In this document: piece by piece, positions 13,701 to 25,136 of the stretch | Numbering within the stretch: position 1 is the first letter of the stretch | Layout: the number at the start of each line of letters is the position of its first letter | Assembly: GCF_016808095.1 (NCBI RefSeq) | Contig: NC_068971.1 | Span: 48,854,131 to 48,918,130, forward strand | DNA from: Vigna angularis | Taxonomy: Eukaryota; Streptophyta; Magnoliopsida; Fabales; Fabaceae | DNA length: 64,000 nucleotides | Reading direction: 5' to 3' | Position numbers and translations under genes: made by a program | Notes under the pieces: model-generated | Told to the model about the DNA's origin: nothing | The model's database searches: none | What the model saw: the letters and a program-made list of their open reading frames with translations, nothing else

Positions 13701-14225
13701 AATTAATGATTTAAACAAATAATTATTTTAAAAATAAAATAATAATTTTAATTCAAAAAAAATTAGTAATTTTAAATAAACAGTAATTTAAAAGATAAAA
13801 ATGATGAAAATTTGTGTTGACTAAAAGAAAAAATTAGTTTTATTAATACTAATGTAAACATAGGTAAAATTTTTACTTTTTATATATTATTAATTTTTTT
13901 ATTTTTGTTTAAAAATTTTAAATTATATTTAAATTTTTAAAAGAAAAAAATTTCAATGATGATTTCATTCAATCAAAAGACTGAAATTTAATAACTTCTC
14001 CATTTCTTCTCCTCCACTCAATTCTCATGTTATATTATCTTGGTTGTACCAAGATGCTTTTTTTCTTGTCTTTTAAAATACATTTTTTAAAACTTTTTAA
14101 AATAATATAGTATTACAGATTATAATTTTAAATTAAAAAATATATAAATATAATTAAAATATTATGAATTTAAACTATTAAGTGATTGTAATTTTATTTT
14201 TTAATCTCTTTTCCAAAGTCCTACT

Positions 14226-14226
<1 letters not shown>

Positions 14227-14287
<61 letters not shown>
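14227..14287. repeat. (ATT)n microsatellite
   Basis: About 19 consecutive ATT trinucleotides are followed by a short GTT run. The poly-Ile frame across it on the other strand is a consequence of the repeat, not a gene. Confidence 0.95.
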
Positions 14288-15935
14288 GTTGTTGTTGTTT
14301 TGTAATGAAAAGAATTGGGGGAAAAAGCCCTAAGAAAAGTTGGTGTAAATGAAGAAAAGTTGTGTAAATGATATGTGGAATTGAAAGAAAGTGTCCCTAC
14401 AGAAGAGACAGTGAGAGGGACCTCACATAACATTAATTTCATTTTCGGACCAACAAATTGGTGCCTCCAAATAGAAACTTAATTATTTAGAAGAATCTTC
14501 TTGTCAATATATATATCATTATATTTTCATAAACAACGAACTGAAAAAAAATTGTTTAAAGATGCCCATTTGAGATAACACATTTTAATATATAAAAATC
14601 TAAACACGTAATTTAGATTTTAGAAACCGAAAGCCAAACATATTTGTATTTTAACTTAATTATATTTTAACTTAATTATATTTTTATTTAAAATAAAGAG
14701 AACACTGACTCCCAACGAAATTCTTAAAACTTAAGTGATTTAATGACGGCCGTTTTTCTTCAATCAACTTACTTATCCTTTTTAATGAAAAAATATTATA
14801 TTTAAATAATAATAATAACAATACATATAAATAAAAACTAAAAAATAAAATAATAATATATTTAATTATATAGTTATTTGCTAAGTATTTTATATACCTA
14901 TATAAAAGCATTAATCTTGCAAGTCTCTTATTTAAGTTTTGCTTTTAATTAAATTTGATGTTAATGCAATAAGTTTAATATTTTATAAGAAAAAGAAACT
15001 GTACAAAAAGATAAAATTTTTTTGAAGAAATTAGTAGATAAATCTTTGAAAGATGAAGTATAACTATGAAGGTAAATTTGGAGTTTAGATTTTTGATTGA
15101 AAATTGAGGTTGAGCATGAACTATTTGAAACACATATAAGAGGTTTAGTATATCTTTGATAAGTTATTTTAAAAGTGACTTGAAAAACAGTTTTTCATTT
15201 TTGTATTCTTTCTTATGGGTTATGTTAATATGAAATTTTAGGTTTAAAGATTTTTGATACAGCAAATTCTTATATATAGAATTCTTCACTTATATTATAG
15301 TCATTTTAATCGAATTATAGGTTCTGATACGATAATTCTTTAAAAAATTTCACTGATAAAATAAATATTAATAAAATATGAGTCTAACCTCCATGACTTA
15401 ATTTCTAAATCCTTAAGACAATAAAATTTTGATTATTACTAAATAAAAACTTTCTGATGCTTATTTAACCTGAAATTTAAACTTATATCTGAATTCTCAA
15501 TATATATAATATGATTATTATTGATTAAATTTTAAAGACTTACGATTGAAAAGTATTTTTTATTATCTTGACTTAATTTTGTTTTTCTAAAGTTATGTAT
15601 TGATGAACGATTCATAATTTTATTAATCAACTTTTAATTATTTGTTGAGTTACACACAAAAGAAAAAAAAAAGAGAAGACGATGATGTTAAAAATAAAAA
15701 TATTTGCTTGAGATCAGTTTTACTTCTTTTATATCAAGTATATTAAAAAGTTATAGAGTATATTAATATTACAGAAATCTTTTAAGAAAACGAGTATTTT
15801 ATTACTTGGACATTTTGATATTCAAATATCATTATTTTTATCATACGACAATCACGGACAATCACTCTACGGATGACCTACCATCATTTTGTTCATTCGA
15901 TTTCTATTGCAAGATAGCATTCCAGATTGGATAAT

Positions 15936-16952
15936 TTAATTTTTAATGCTTGGAAGACCGTGATTAACAACGACGAAACCTCCATCGACGACCAAGTTGT
16001 GTCCACTGATATAAGCCGATTCATCAGAAGCAAGAAACAGAGCAGCTTCTGCAATATGGCTAGCCTTCAACGTGATTCCATGCAAATTCGCTAAAGCGTG
16101 ACCTGCAGCTTCAATTTCACCATCCGTCATATCCAAGGCTTCACAAGTAAGAGGCGTCGCAACCGCATAAGGTGAAATGGAATTCACTCTTATGCCATAA
16201 GCTCCAAGCTCGCTGCACGTCGACCGAACAAGCCCAACAAGGCCGTGTTTGGATGCGGTGTAATCATGACCCGCGCATCCGGCCACAGAACCAGCCACGC
16301 TGGCCGTGCAGATAATGGATCCACGTGTCTTCCTTTCCACCATGACACGTGCCGCGTGCTTGATGAAGGCTGCCGCACCGCGAAGATGCACGGCCATGCT
16401 GTTGTCAAATTCAGTGAGATCGAAGGCTAGAATGCTTGACAAAGGACCCGCCACGCCAGCATTGCTGAACAAGATATCTAAGCTCCCATATTTCTCTACC
16501 GCGAAAGCTACTGTTTCTTCGACGTGCTTCTCGTCTCTCACATCACAGTGGCGGTAACTCACTTTCTCTGACCCAAATGAAGCTGCATACGTCTGACCTA
16601 ATTCGTCCTTGATGTCTGCTATGACCACCGATGCTCCGTTTTCGACGAATATCCTCACTGCTTCAGCTCCTATTCCGCCAGCTCCACCGGTGACGATAGC
16701 CACCTTACCCTGCAGCCTAAAGATCACATAAACATATTGTGGTTAATTAATCTTCCGGTGAGATTCTTAAAATGTGTGATTTTCTACCCCATAATAATAT
16801 ATTGGTGATAAATCGCGTAATTTTAGAAGATGGAGAACAAATTTTCTTGATTTAAAGTCTAAATTCATGCAATATAGTGAATTGATTGAAACTATCAATC
16901 CTTGGAGTAGGTAATGGAAAGAATATTGAAAGCCAGACCTTTGTTTGGACAT
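15936..16952 (-). CDS. SDR2: classical short-chain dehydrogenase/reductase, SDR110C-like (264 aa)
   Basis: Exon 1 is 16939-16952 (14 nt, MSKQ plus part of Arg5) and exon 2 is 15936-16716. The junction gives MSKQRLQGKVAIVTGG. Motifs: TGGAGGIG dinucleotide-binding loop, IADIKDE with the acidic NAD-selecting Asp, FSNAGV, catalytic Ser in TASVAGSVAG, YTASK (YxxxK), and VDGGF near the end. The substrate-loop region (LDMTDGEIEAAGHALANLHG) differs strongly from SDR1, SDR3 and SDR4, which suggests a different substrate or preference. The intron sits in the same codon and phase as in the other three, so the family arose by tandem DNA duplication and not by retroposition. The function beyond NAD-dependent alcohol/ketone oxidoreduction is unknown. 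Confidence 0.9.
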
Positions 16953-17021
16953 TGATACGTGACTTAACCTTTGCTCAGACTTTGTATATGAGACTTCTTA
17001 ATTAGTGTAAAATTTCCCCAG

Positions 17022-17028
17022 ATTTATA
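17022..17028 (-). promoter_or_regulatory. TATA box of SDR2
   Basis: TATAAAT on the minus strand, 70 bp upstream of the SDR2 ATG. Confidence 0.6.
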
Positions 17029-17663
17029 AGAGATAAATGTAGCAAGCAAATCAAGAAAAACGTGTTAGTACTGCTACAAAAGATGAACGAATCACGTTTT
17101 CCGGGTTTGGCTTGAGGTGTTTCTGAAGCTGTAGGGTCATATTGTCCGGTTGGTGGTTGTTTGTAATAATAGACCTCGTCGCGTACATGATTTGAATTTT
17201 GGAGTAAGAATATCAAAACAATTCCTGACCGTGAGTAAAATTTAGTACATCCATAATTTTTATGATATTTTATCTTTTTAATGAGTTATTAAATGGTTGT
17301 TTTGGTATCAAAACAATCTTTTTCGTAAAGTTTGTAAAAGATATTAATGAAATACTTTTTACCGTCAACTTTAATGTAAAATTTAAATATTTTATATTTA
17401 AATTATTTCTAATAATAAGTTAGTTATTAGTTTCAAAGTCATGTTAAGCATTAGTGTCCATTTTACCATTTTACTTATTTTATCTTGACATTTCAAAATT
17501 CACCAATAATTGAAATTTACTATTATTTCAAGATTATTATTTAATTTCTTATATTCAAATAGATCCAAAAAATTGTTGGTTTGAGATTAGATTATAATTT
17601 TACTTTTCTTTTATCTAGTACATTTTATTGTCCTTTTAAATTAATATATTAGGTTAATTTCAC

Positions 17664-17757
<94 letters not shown>

Positions 17758-18617
17758 CGGCTGAATGAAATACAACTAAATAAATACTACTAGAGATGGT
17801 AAAGTGTTATTATTTTCAACTAGTTTTAAAGAAATCAGTATTCTAGCTAGTTGTTGTTTCTAACCTAACCAAAGTGAAAGTGAACTACATGAAGCCATTT
17901 AGTTAAAAGAAACTTTTCTAGATATTCCATTTATCTTGTTCCATTTCAACCAAATAACAAAACTAATTTATTCAAACTCAATCCAAATCATTACTTTTAA
18001 GTGTTACCTAACCATCCAAATCATATTGTAATCCAATTACTTTCAATTTGTTATATAAAAGTCAATGCTGACTAATTCTTACGTTTCCATCATATGTTCA
18101 AACTTTGGGAAAGGTCTTTTCTATTTTTCTTCACACATAATTTTGAACATATCATTAGTTTGAGATTAACAGACTTTATAATAACCAACCATGTATTTTA
18201 CTTAAAAAGGAAGCAAAGTCAAGTGGATCTTATCACACACCAATAATCTTTAATTATGTTTATATCAACTTCATTTAACTCGTTACTTTCGTATTATTAT
18301 TACTACTATTATTATATGAAATTATTATTTAGTTTTTCATTATTTTTCCATTTTCCTGATTAAATCGTGCTTTCATTATTAAAAGTAAGGAAAGATTAAT
18401 ACTCTATAATGTAATAAGTAAAGACATCTTACAATACGTAAATTTTACACACATGTGACCACCGAAGTAATTCAACTCATGAAATAAGAATTTAAAAGTT
18501 ACAGAAGACAGAGGAAAGAAGAACGTAGAAAAACATTTGGACCCAGTGGACAAGATTGAAGACTAATCATACTGCGGAGGCTGCTGTGTTTCTTGCCTCT
18601 GTTTCCTCTGGGATATG
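17029..18617. other. Intergenic region between SDR2 and SDR3
   Basis: AT-rich spacer holding the SDR2 upstream region and a long (TA)n tract. Bases 18380-18560, just 3' of SDR3, resemble bases 26345-26530, 3' of SDR4. I see no further gene. Confidence 0.65.
17667..17754. repeat. (TA)n microsatellite
   Basis: About 44 TA dinucleotides, self-complementary and hairpin-prone, in the SDR2-SDR3 spacer. Confidence 0.95.
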
Positions 18618-19489
18618 TTACTTTTGAATCCTAGGAAGCCAACGATTAACGGCGGTGAAACCTCCATCGACGACCAAGTTGTGGCCACTGATATAAAGCG
18701 ATTCATCAGAAGCAAGAAACAGAGCAGCTTCCGCAATATGATTAGCCTTCAACGTAATCCCCTCCAAATTCGCAGAACCATGTTGCGCAGCATCAACTTC
18801 AGCAGGTCCCCAATCGAGTGCGTCGCAAGTAAGAGGCGAGGCAAGTGCATAAGGCGAGACGGAATTCACTCTTATTCCATAAGCTCCAAACTCGCCGCAC
18901 GCCGACCGAACAAGCCCAAGAACGCCGTGTTTGGATACGGTGTACTCATGACCCGCGCTTCCCCCGACGGACGAAGCCACGCTGGCAGTGCAAATTATGG
19001 ATCCACGGATTTTTTTAGCAACCATGACGCGTGCCGCGTGCTTGATGGTTGCGGCTACCCCACGAACGTTAATGGCCATGGTGTTGTCAAATTCGTTGAG
19101 ATCCAGATCCAGTAAGGATGAATAGGGTCCTGCGATGCCAGCGTTGCTGAACAGGATGTCTAAGCTGCTATATTTCTCTACTGTGAAAGCCACTGTCTCT
19201 TCAACTTCATTCTCGTCTCTCACGTCACAGTGCCGATAACTCACTTTTTCTGAGCCAAACGAAGTTGCCAAACTGTGACCCAGTTCGTCCTTTATGTCTG
19301 CTATCACCACAGATGCTCCGTTTTCCACGAATATCCTCACTGCTTCCGCTCCTATTCCGGTGGCTCCGCCGGTGACAATGGCCACCTTACCCTGCAACCT
19401 AAAGAACAAACAAATTGATTACGCACCGACATAACCGACAGAGGGATACTGATGAATACTGAAGCCCTTGCATACCTTTGTTTCGACAT
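18618..19489 (-). CDS. SDR3: classical short-chain dehydrogenase/reductase, SDR110C-like (264 aa)
   Basis: Exon 1 is 19476-19489 (14 nt, MSKQ plus part of Arg5, donor AAAG|GTATGC) and exon 2 is 18618-19398. Motifs: TGGATGIG, IADIKDE, CDVRDE, FSNAGIAG, catalytic Ser in CTASVASSVGG, YTVSK, and SGHNLVVDGGF, ending in NRWLPRIQK. It is the closest paralogue of SDR4: I count 27 differences over about 260 aligned residues, roughly 90 percent identity. The differences cluster in the catalytic-Ser loop and the substrate lid (residues about 190-212), where SDR3 has ALDWGPAEVDAAQHG. No TATAAAT lies within about 100 bp upstream, unlike SDR1, SDR2 and SDR4; the nearest TATAAA-like word is near 19818, some 330 bp away, and an LTR element begins at 20126. 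Confidence 0.9.
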
Positions 19490-20120
19490 TCTCCTTCTTT
19501 GCTTTGATGGAAGTTGTTAGGAGGTGAAGATAAGGATAAGAAAAAAAAAAAAAAAATCTTTTTTGGGTTTCAAGTATTGACCAACATCTTTTGTTTTATC
19601 TGGTACATTTTATTGTCCTTTTAAAACTAAAATTACTCATGCAAAACGTATCCATTAACAAAAAAAAAAAACTATCAAAACTAAAAATTTCATAATAAAA
19701 ATCACTGTTAAATAGTTTTCAAGCAAAACAATTAATGCTAATTAATGCTATAGTGAATTCTAACTTTATCATTCCAGTAGTGTACACGGGTCTTATCTTT
19801 TCCTTTTGTCATTGAATCCTTTATAAAAAGACTTAGAGATACAACAATGAAATTAAAAAAACACAAGATAAAACTAATAAAATTAAATATTTATATGAAA
19901 TCTACTTTTTTCATTTTTTAATCATCTTTCTTTTTCATTTGAATAATTAAATATCTCTTTTGCTATATTTAACTATACTACTTTTATAATATTAATGAAA
20001 TTTGAATATATTACTTTTTATCCAAAATTTTACGATAACGTGTTAATAGATGTTCGTCTTTCTGTAATATTTTACTTTTTCATAGACTCATACTTAGAAT
20101 TTCAATTGATATTACCGATA
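19490..20120. promoter_or_regulatory. Upstream region of SDR3, compressed against an LTR element
   Basis: This 630-bp AT-rich stretch is all that lies between the SDR3 ATG and the target-site duplication of the LTR insertion. It contains an A-rich run near 19541-19556 and a TATAAA-like word on the minus strand near 19818, but no proximal TATAAAT like those of its paralogues. Whether it drives transcription is unknown. Confidence 0.4.
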
Positions 20121-20125
20121 ATTTT

Positions 20126-20495
20126 TGTTTCGGTGTAAATGTTATCCGGTGTGTCTTTGTTGCTCCTGGCTGTCTGGGACGCTTGCTCTTTTCTGATTGT
20201 TGTTGTTCATACTCGCCAAAGGATGGAGAGGTACCTGCAAAGATACTCCGACGCTCAAGTCAGATGTGAGTTATGGAGCCTCAGCTCTCAAGAGAGTGAT
20301 TATGATACTGCTCTGAAATATTATTTAGGGTCTCTAGACATAAAGAGAACGTACCTGGACTTTGGCCCTGTCATTTGTATTTATAAGCCAAAATAAAAAT
20401 AACCTTACCTAAAAATGTGGTTAGTTATTCATAAATATCTTAACCGTTTAAAATATCTAAGATATTTTATGTAATAAATATCTTACTACATAACA
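20126..20495 (-). repeat. 3' LTR (in element orientation) of the 5.4-kb element
   Basis: 370 bp, TG...CA bounded and nearly identical to 25137-25506. A short open frame inside it occurs in both LTR copies but resembles no protein. Confidence 0.93.
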
Positions 20496-20510
20496 TGCCC
20501 CCCAAGTCCG
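20496..20510 (-). other. Polypurine-like tract next to the 3' LTR
   Basis: The minus strand reads ACTTGGGGGGCA immediately before the LTR start TGTTATG. A G/A-rich tract at this place is the usual plus-strand primer of LTR elements, although the last two bases before the LTR are CA, so the tract is not perfectly purine. Confidence 0.6.
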
Positions 20511-20839
20511 AGTTAACCGTTATGTTTTATGGACGTGGTAACTATAGGACTTATGGGTTTGAGGGAGGCTGTATTCGCTGTGTTAGGGAGCGTGTTTTTG
20601 GTTGTTGCTCATATGTGGACTGAACGTTTTAAACCAAGGATGACCGAGCGGTTGAGTTTGATGGACCAAAAAGAGGCGAAGACGAACGGCAAAAAGCTGG
20701 AACGAGTGAGGCCGAACATGAGGATATGTATGGCCGAGCGGTAGAGGCCGAGTGGCATGTGAGGTCGAACGTGAGGACTGTTTGAATGCTCGACACATAG
20801 GTTGTCGAGCGGCCGAGTGGCATGTGAGGCCGAGCGGTT

Positions 20840-21935
20840 GAAACTGAAGGGAGGCCGAACGACCAACTGTTTGAACGCTCGTACACATAGGTTGTCGAGC
20901 GGTTGAAACCAAAGGGCCAAACACCTTTGAGGCTGAACGACCGACTGCTTGAACACTCGTAAACAGGGATTGTCGAGCGGTTGAAACCAAAAGGTCGATC
21001 ACCTTTGAGGCCGAACGGCCGACTGCTTGAACGATCGTACACAGTGATTGTCGAGCGGTTGAAACCAAAAGGTCGAACACCTTTGAAGCCGAACGACCGA
21101 CTGCTTGAACGCTCGTACACAGGGATTGTCGAGCGGTTGAAACCAAAAGGTCGAACACCTTTGAGGCCGAACGACCGACTTCTTGAACGCTCGTACACAG
21201 GGATTGTCGAGCGGTTGAAACCAAAAGGTCGAACACCTTTGAGGCCGAACGACCGACTGCTTGAACGCTCGTACACATGGATTGTCGAGCGGTTGAAACC
21301 AAAAGGTCGAATACCTTTGAGGCCGAACGGCCGACTGCTTGAACGCTCGTACACAGGGATTATCGAGCGGTTGAAACCAAAAGGTCGAACACCTTTGAGG
21401 CCGAACGGCCGACTGCTTGAACGCTCGTACACAGGGATTGTCGAGCGGTTGAAACCAAAAGGTCGAATACCTTTGAGGCCGAACGGCCGACTGCTTGAAC
21501 GCTCGTACACATGGATTGTCGAGCGGTTGAAACCAAAAGGTCGAACACCTTTGAGGCCGAACGGCCGACTGCTTGAACGCTCGTACACAGGGATTGTCGA
21601 GCGGTTGAAACCAAAAGGTCGAACACCTTTGAGGCCGAACGGCCGACTGCTTGAACGCTCGTACACAGGGATTGTCGAGCGGTTGAAACCAAAAGGTCGA
21701 ATACCTTTGAGGCCGAACGACCGACTGCTTGAACGCTCGTACACAGGGATTGTCGAGCGGTTGAAACCAAAAGGTCGAACACCTTTGAGGCCGAACGGCC
21801 GACTGCTTGAACGCTCGTACACAGGGATTGTCGAGCGGTTGAAACCAAAAGGTCGAATACCTTTGAGGCCGAACGGCCGACTGCTTGAACGCTCATACAC
21901 AGGGTTTGTCGAGCGGTTGAAACCAAATGACGAAC
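20840..21935. repeat. 78-bp minisatellite, about 13 full copies plus degenerate edges
   Basis: Units starting at 20905, 20983, 21061, 21139 and so on to 21841 are exactly 78 bp apart and nearly identical; degenerate partial units flank them. Each unit contains GAAACCAAAAGGTCGAA, GAGGCCGAACG, CTTGAACGCTCGTACACA and TTGTCGAGCGG. Because 78 is 26 codons, long frames stay open: plus 20981-21943 (320 codons; repeat with LKPKGRTPLRPN and RLLERSYTGIVER), minus 20629-21990 (453 codons), and another minus frame. There is no sign that any is a selected protein. The array lies toward the 3' end of the element in its own orientation, where other plant LTR elements are known to carry variable tandem repeats. 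Confidence 0.95.
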
Positions 21936-22019
21936 GCTTTTGATGTTGAACAGCAGAATGTTTGAAAATTTGATGTTCTTGGGCGAACATAGGCTAGGCT
22001 AGAGGATGGTCCCCTAGGT

Positions 22020-22320
22020 TTGATGGTCTGGGTGTTCTAGGGCGAACATCTACCAGCGGGAGTGTATCCTTATATTCAATGTGCCTGGGTGTTCTAGGAC
22101 GAACATCTACCAGAGGGAGTGTATCCCGTAGAACGCTCGTGGACATGGTTTGTCGAGCGGGTGATGTTCTGGGTGTTCTTGGGCGAACAACTACCAGAGG
22201 GAGTGTATCCCGTTTGGATTGGGTGTTCAAGGGTGAGCAGTGACCCGTGGGAGTGTATCCCGATTGGACTGGGTGTTCAAGGGTGAACAGTGACCCGTGG
22301 GAGTGTATCCCGATTTTGAG
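22020..22320. repeat. Short irregular tandem repeats inside the LTR element
   Basis: About five copies of a unit carrying GGGTGTTC, a GGCGAACA-like word and GGGAGTGTATCCC are spaced irregularly by roughly 45-90 bp. The last two are near-identical neighbours with a 46-bp spacing. One spacer (about 22129-22160) contains a piece of the 78-bp unit (AACGCTCGTGGACATGG and TTGTCGAGCGG), which shows the two arrays share ancestry or have exchanged segments. Confidence 0.8.
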
Positions 22321-22559
22321 TGCTTCAGCATGGACGAATATCTAGTGTTCGCCTATGCCTGTAAGATGTGCTTATCTGCGCTGTAGAATTAAAGAAAAAA
22401 GAGTAGCGAGACAAACCAAGGCATTTACAAGGTTTGGAAAATTTAATCATAAAAAACAGATTATGTTGTAAGGCCAATCGATTTAGATAGTAGAACGCTC
22501 GGTTTTCGGTTGATCGTCTACTGTGACCTGCATAAGGTATATATAAAATATATAAGTGA

Positions 22560-23720
22560 GACCGTTCGATCGAGTTGTAACCTTGGCGGCCGAACGTCAG
22601 GCGAAATACTGGACGCTGGAGATCGAGCGTCAGAGAGATCGAATGGCCGAACGGTCGTGTCGATGGATGGTCGAGCCGTAGAAGCCGAGTTGACGAACGT
22701 CAGTGAGGCTGAGTGTTGTACGTTGGTGAAAACGAATGCTGGAATGCTTGAGACGCGAATCGCCGAACGACTGAGGCGAAAGGGTGGAGGCCAAGCGGCC
22801 GAACGTCATTGAGGAACAATGGGCGAGCATCAGTTTAGTCGAATGGCCGAATGTTGGAGCGCTCGTGGCCATGGATGGTCGAGCGTCAATGAAGCTGAAA
22901 GGCCGAACGTCCGCGAGGCTGATTGCTGGACGCTTGAAGCCGAACGTCAATGATAAGCCAACATGTGTATGGCCGAATGGTGGACGCTTGAGACCACATA
23001 AAACATCACAATTGAGGCAGAAGGGATGAGCACAAGTGACCGAACGTCCGTGAGACTTAATGGCCGAACAACGATTGAAGCCAAGAGGACGAACGTCATT
23101 GAGGCCAAATGGCTGAACATCAGTTGGGTCGAACGGTCGCGGCGGTCGAATGCTTTAGGCCGAACGTCAAGAGGGCAGAATGCCGAACGTCCTTTATAAC
23201 GAATTCTGGAACGCTTGAGACGCGGATGGCTGAACGACTGAGGTCAAGGTGCCGAACGTCACAGATGCCGAGTTGTCGACCGGTCAAGGCCAGGTGACGA
23301 ACGTCAGGAGGCCGAACATGAGTATGGCCGAATGGTGGAGCCCTCGTGTTGATGTATAGTCGAGCGGTAGAGACCGAACGTCAATAGTGAGCGAAGTGCC
23401 GAACGCTTTAGGGCGAACGACCGTCAGAATGTATGCTGAAACGCTTCGTGCTGATTTTTCGAACGTCAATGAGAGTTGTTGGCCGAACGATTCAGACCAA
23501 GACGCTGAACGTCATTGAGGCGAGTGGCCGAACGATCTAGGCCAAGGATGGCCGAACGTTCTAGGCCAAGGATGGCCGAGTGACATGTGAGGCCGAACGC
23601 GAGGACTGTTTGAACGCTCGACATCTAGGTTGTCGAGCGGCCTAGTGGCACTTGAGGCCGAGCGCTAGGGACCGAACGTCAGGATGTTTGAACGCTCGAC
23701 ACATAGGCTGTCGGGCTTGA
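22560..23720. repeat. Degenerate dispersed GCCGAACGTCA-type repeats
   Basis: The word GCCGAACG or close variants, often followed by TCANTGAGGC, occurs dozens of times at irregular short spacing with TGGTCGAGCG and GGACGCTTGA words between. It reads as an eroded short-period tandem array from which the regular 78-bp array could have been amplified. No protein-like frame persists. Confidence 0.75.
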
Positions 23721-25114
23721 CATTGTCGAACGGTAATGACGACGGTTTTGTCGATCGGTCACGGTCGACACTCGGTCTTGCTGTCGACCAAGGTGGACGA
23801 CCTTAGAGTGCTTCGAATGGTTGATCGCCAGGGAGGTCGAATGGTGAGGTCGGATGACCAAAATATTTGTGAGGGCGAACGGCGAGAATTTCGGTCGTCC
23901 GGCCTCGCTGTCGTTCGTTCGAGTACTGCAGCGCTTATGGTCACTGATGACCTCGCTGTCGTTCCTCCAAACGAGCGTACGATCGGTTAAGGACGACCGT
24001 ACGTTGTCGATCAGCAGTGGTCGACTAAGTGGACGATCGATCGAGGTGCTATCACATCAGTGTTCGACAAAATGAGCGATCGGTCGAGGACGACCGTGTG
24101 CTGTCTATCACCAATGGTTGATAAAGTGGGCGATCTTGGAGGATCGTTGAGTCCATGTGTCGGACTTATTGGAAGGTTCAGTAAAAGTGGGGTTCAGGCC
24201 AAATTAGTTGCTGCGTTCACAATGGGTGGTGGCGGATTTCGGCAACGCTGGCCGAGGCCCTACAGAGGAGAGATTGAATGAAACCTTCCATGACAGAGAA
24301 GGAAACATCTGCTCAAAGATTCATTCGCGAACCCTAAATTGTCGATGACATATGGGGATTAGAAATCTGAACGTTGTGGAGGCAGAAAAAAAACGGCACG
24401 TGGATGCCGTGGGTGCTGCGGAAGACGCGGAAAATAGTTCGGACAATGCGGCGGGCTTGGAGGCGCCGAAAGGGCTTGTCTCTGATTTGGGAATTTAGGG
24501 TTTTCGGTTTGCGGATTTGGGGTTTGTGGAAATTGGGAAATTAGGGATTTCTGGTGTACCTCTGTATCCTTAAGTTCTAAGGAGACAGGAACTGAAGTCT
24601 GGTAGATGAACTCTGATCCTGTGATCAGAGCGTGAGTGACGGTAGTGGTGGTCTTCTTTGCGGACTAGGCTCATCACCAACTGTAGAGGATCGTTCCCGT
24701 TCTTACGAATTGGGGTTGGTTTTGATTGCGCGTTTTGGGGTCTAAGGAGTGGCGCCAATGAAGATGCTGGTGTGGGTTGTTCTTGTTGAGACGCATCGTG
24801 GATAGGAGTTCGGTGGTCTCCACCACTGTCGTAGGATCAGCGTGACCGTGTTTGGGAGGCGATGGGGATGAATTAATGATTCCCCTGTGACAGCGGTGTC
24901 CGGTGGCGCGACGGAGGCTGATGGATGGACCTGATTTGGAGGCGTTCTCTGCGCTGGGTCTGACCCGCGAAGAGGCACAATTTCGCAAAGGTGTTTACAG
25001 TGGCATTAATGGCTCACGGGGGAGAATCCTTGCGATGATGCGGCAGTAGCTTTATCCGAAGAAGGGATTCATCGAGGCCGAGGCTCCTCTTGTGGCTTCT
25101 TTGGGTTGGCACTC

Positions 25115-25136
25115 GGCCCCACGGTGGGCGCCAAAA
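25115..25136 (-). other. Primer-binding-like site after the 5' LTR
   Basis: Reading from the LTR end on the minus strand, TTT is followed by TGGCGCCCACCGTGGGGC. PBS sequences normally begin TGG, complementary to the CCA end of a tRNA, and TGGCGCC-type sites are common in plant elements. The tRNA is not identified here. Confidence 0.7.

Larger units (their letters stand above)
11346..15935. other. Intergenic region between SDR1 and SDR2
   Basis: About 4.6 kb of AT-rich DNA. It contains a possible degenerate transposon at 12780-13700 and an (ATT)n tract, each listed separately. The remainder shows only short low-complexity frames. Confidence 0.6.

Noticed and set aside
14221..14442. 73-codon frame ending in poly-Ile
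   Set aside because: It runs into the (ATT)n microsatellite and has no other support.
16245..16557. Plus-strand frames overlapping SDR2 (and the equivalents over SDR1, SDR3 and SDR4)
   Set aside because: They are antisense shadows of the conserved SDR coding sequence.
16767..16952. 61-codon frame starting MSKQRSGFQ
   Set aside because: Only its first 14 nt are coding (exon 1 of SDR2); the remainder is intron.
20139..20396. 85-codon frame inside the LTR (repeated at 25150-25407)
   Set aside because: It occurs in both LTR copies, has no recognisable domain and is explained by the LTR duplication.
20840..21935. CRISPR-like regular array
   Set aside because: The repeat has no unique spacers; the whole 78-bp unit is homogeneous, and the context is a plant retroelement.
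20629..21990. 453-codon repeat protein on the minus strand
   Set aside because: The length follows from a 78-bp period with no stop in the unit; other frames are equally open. Kept only as an observation.
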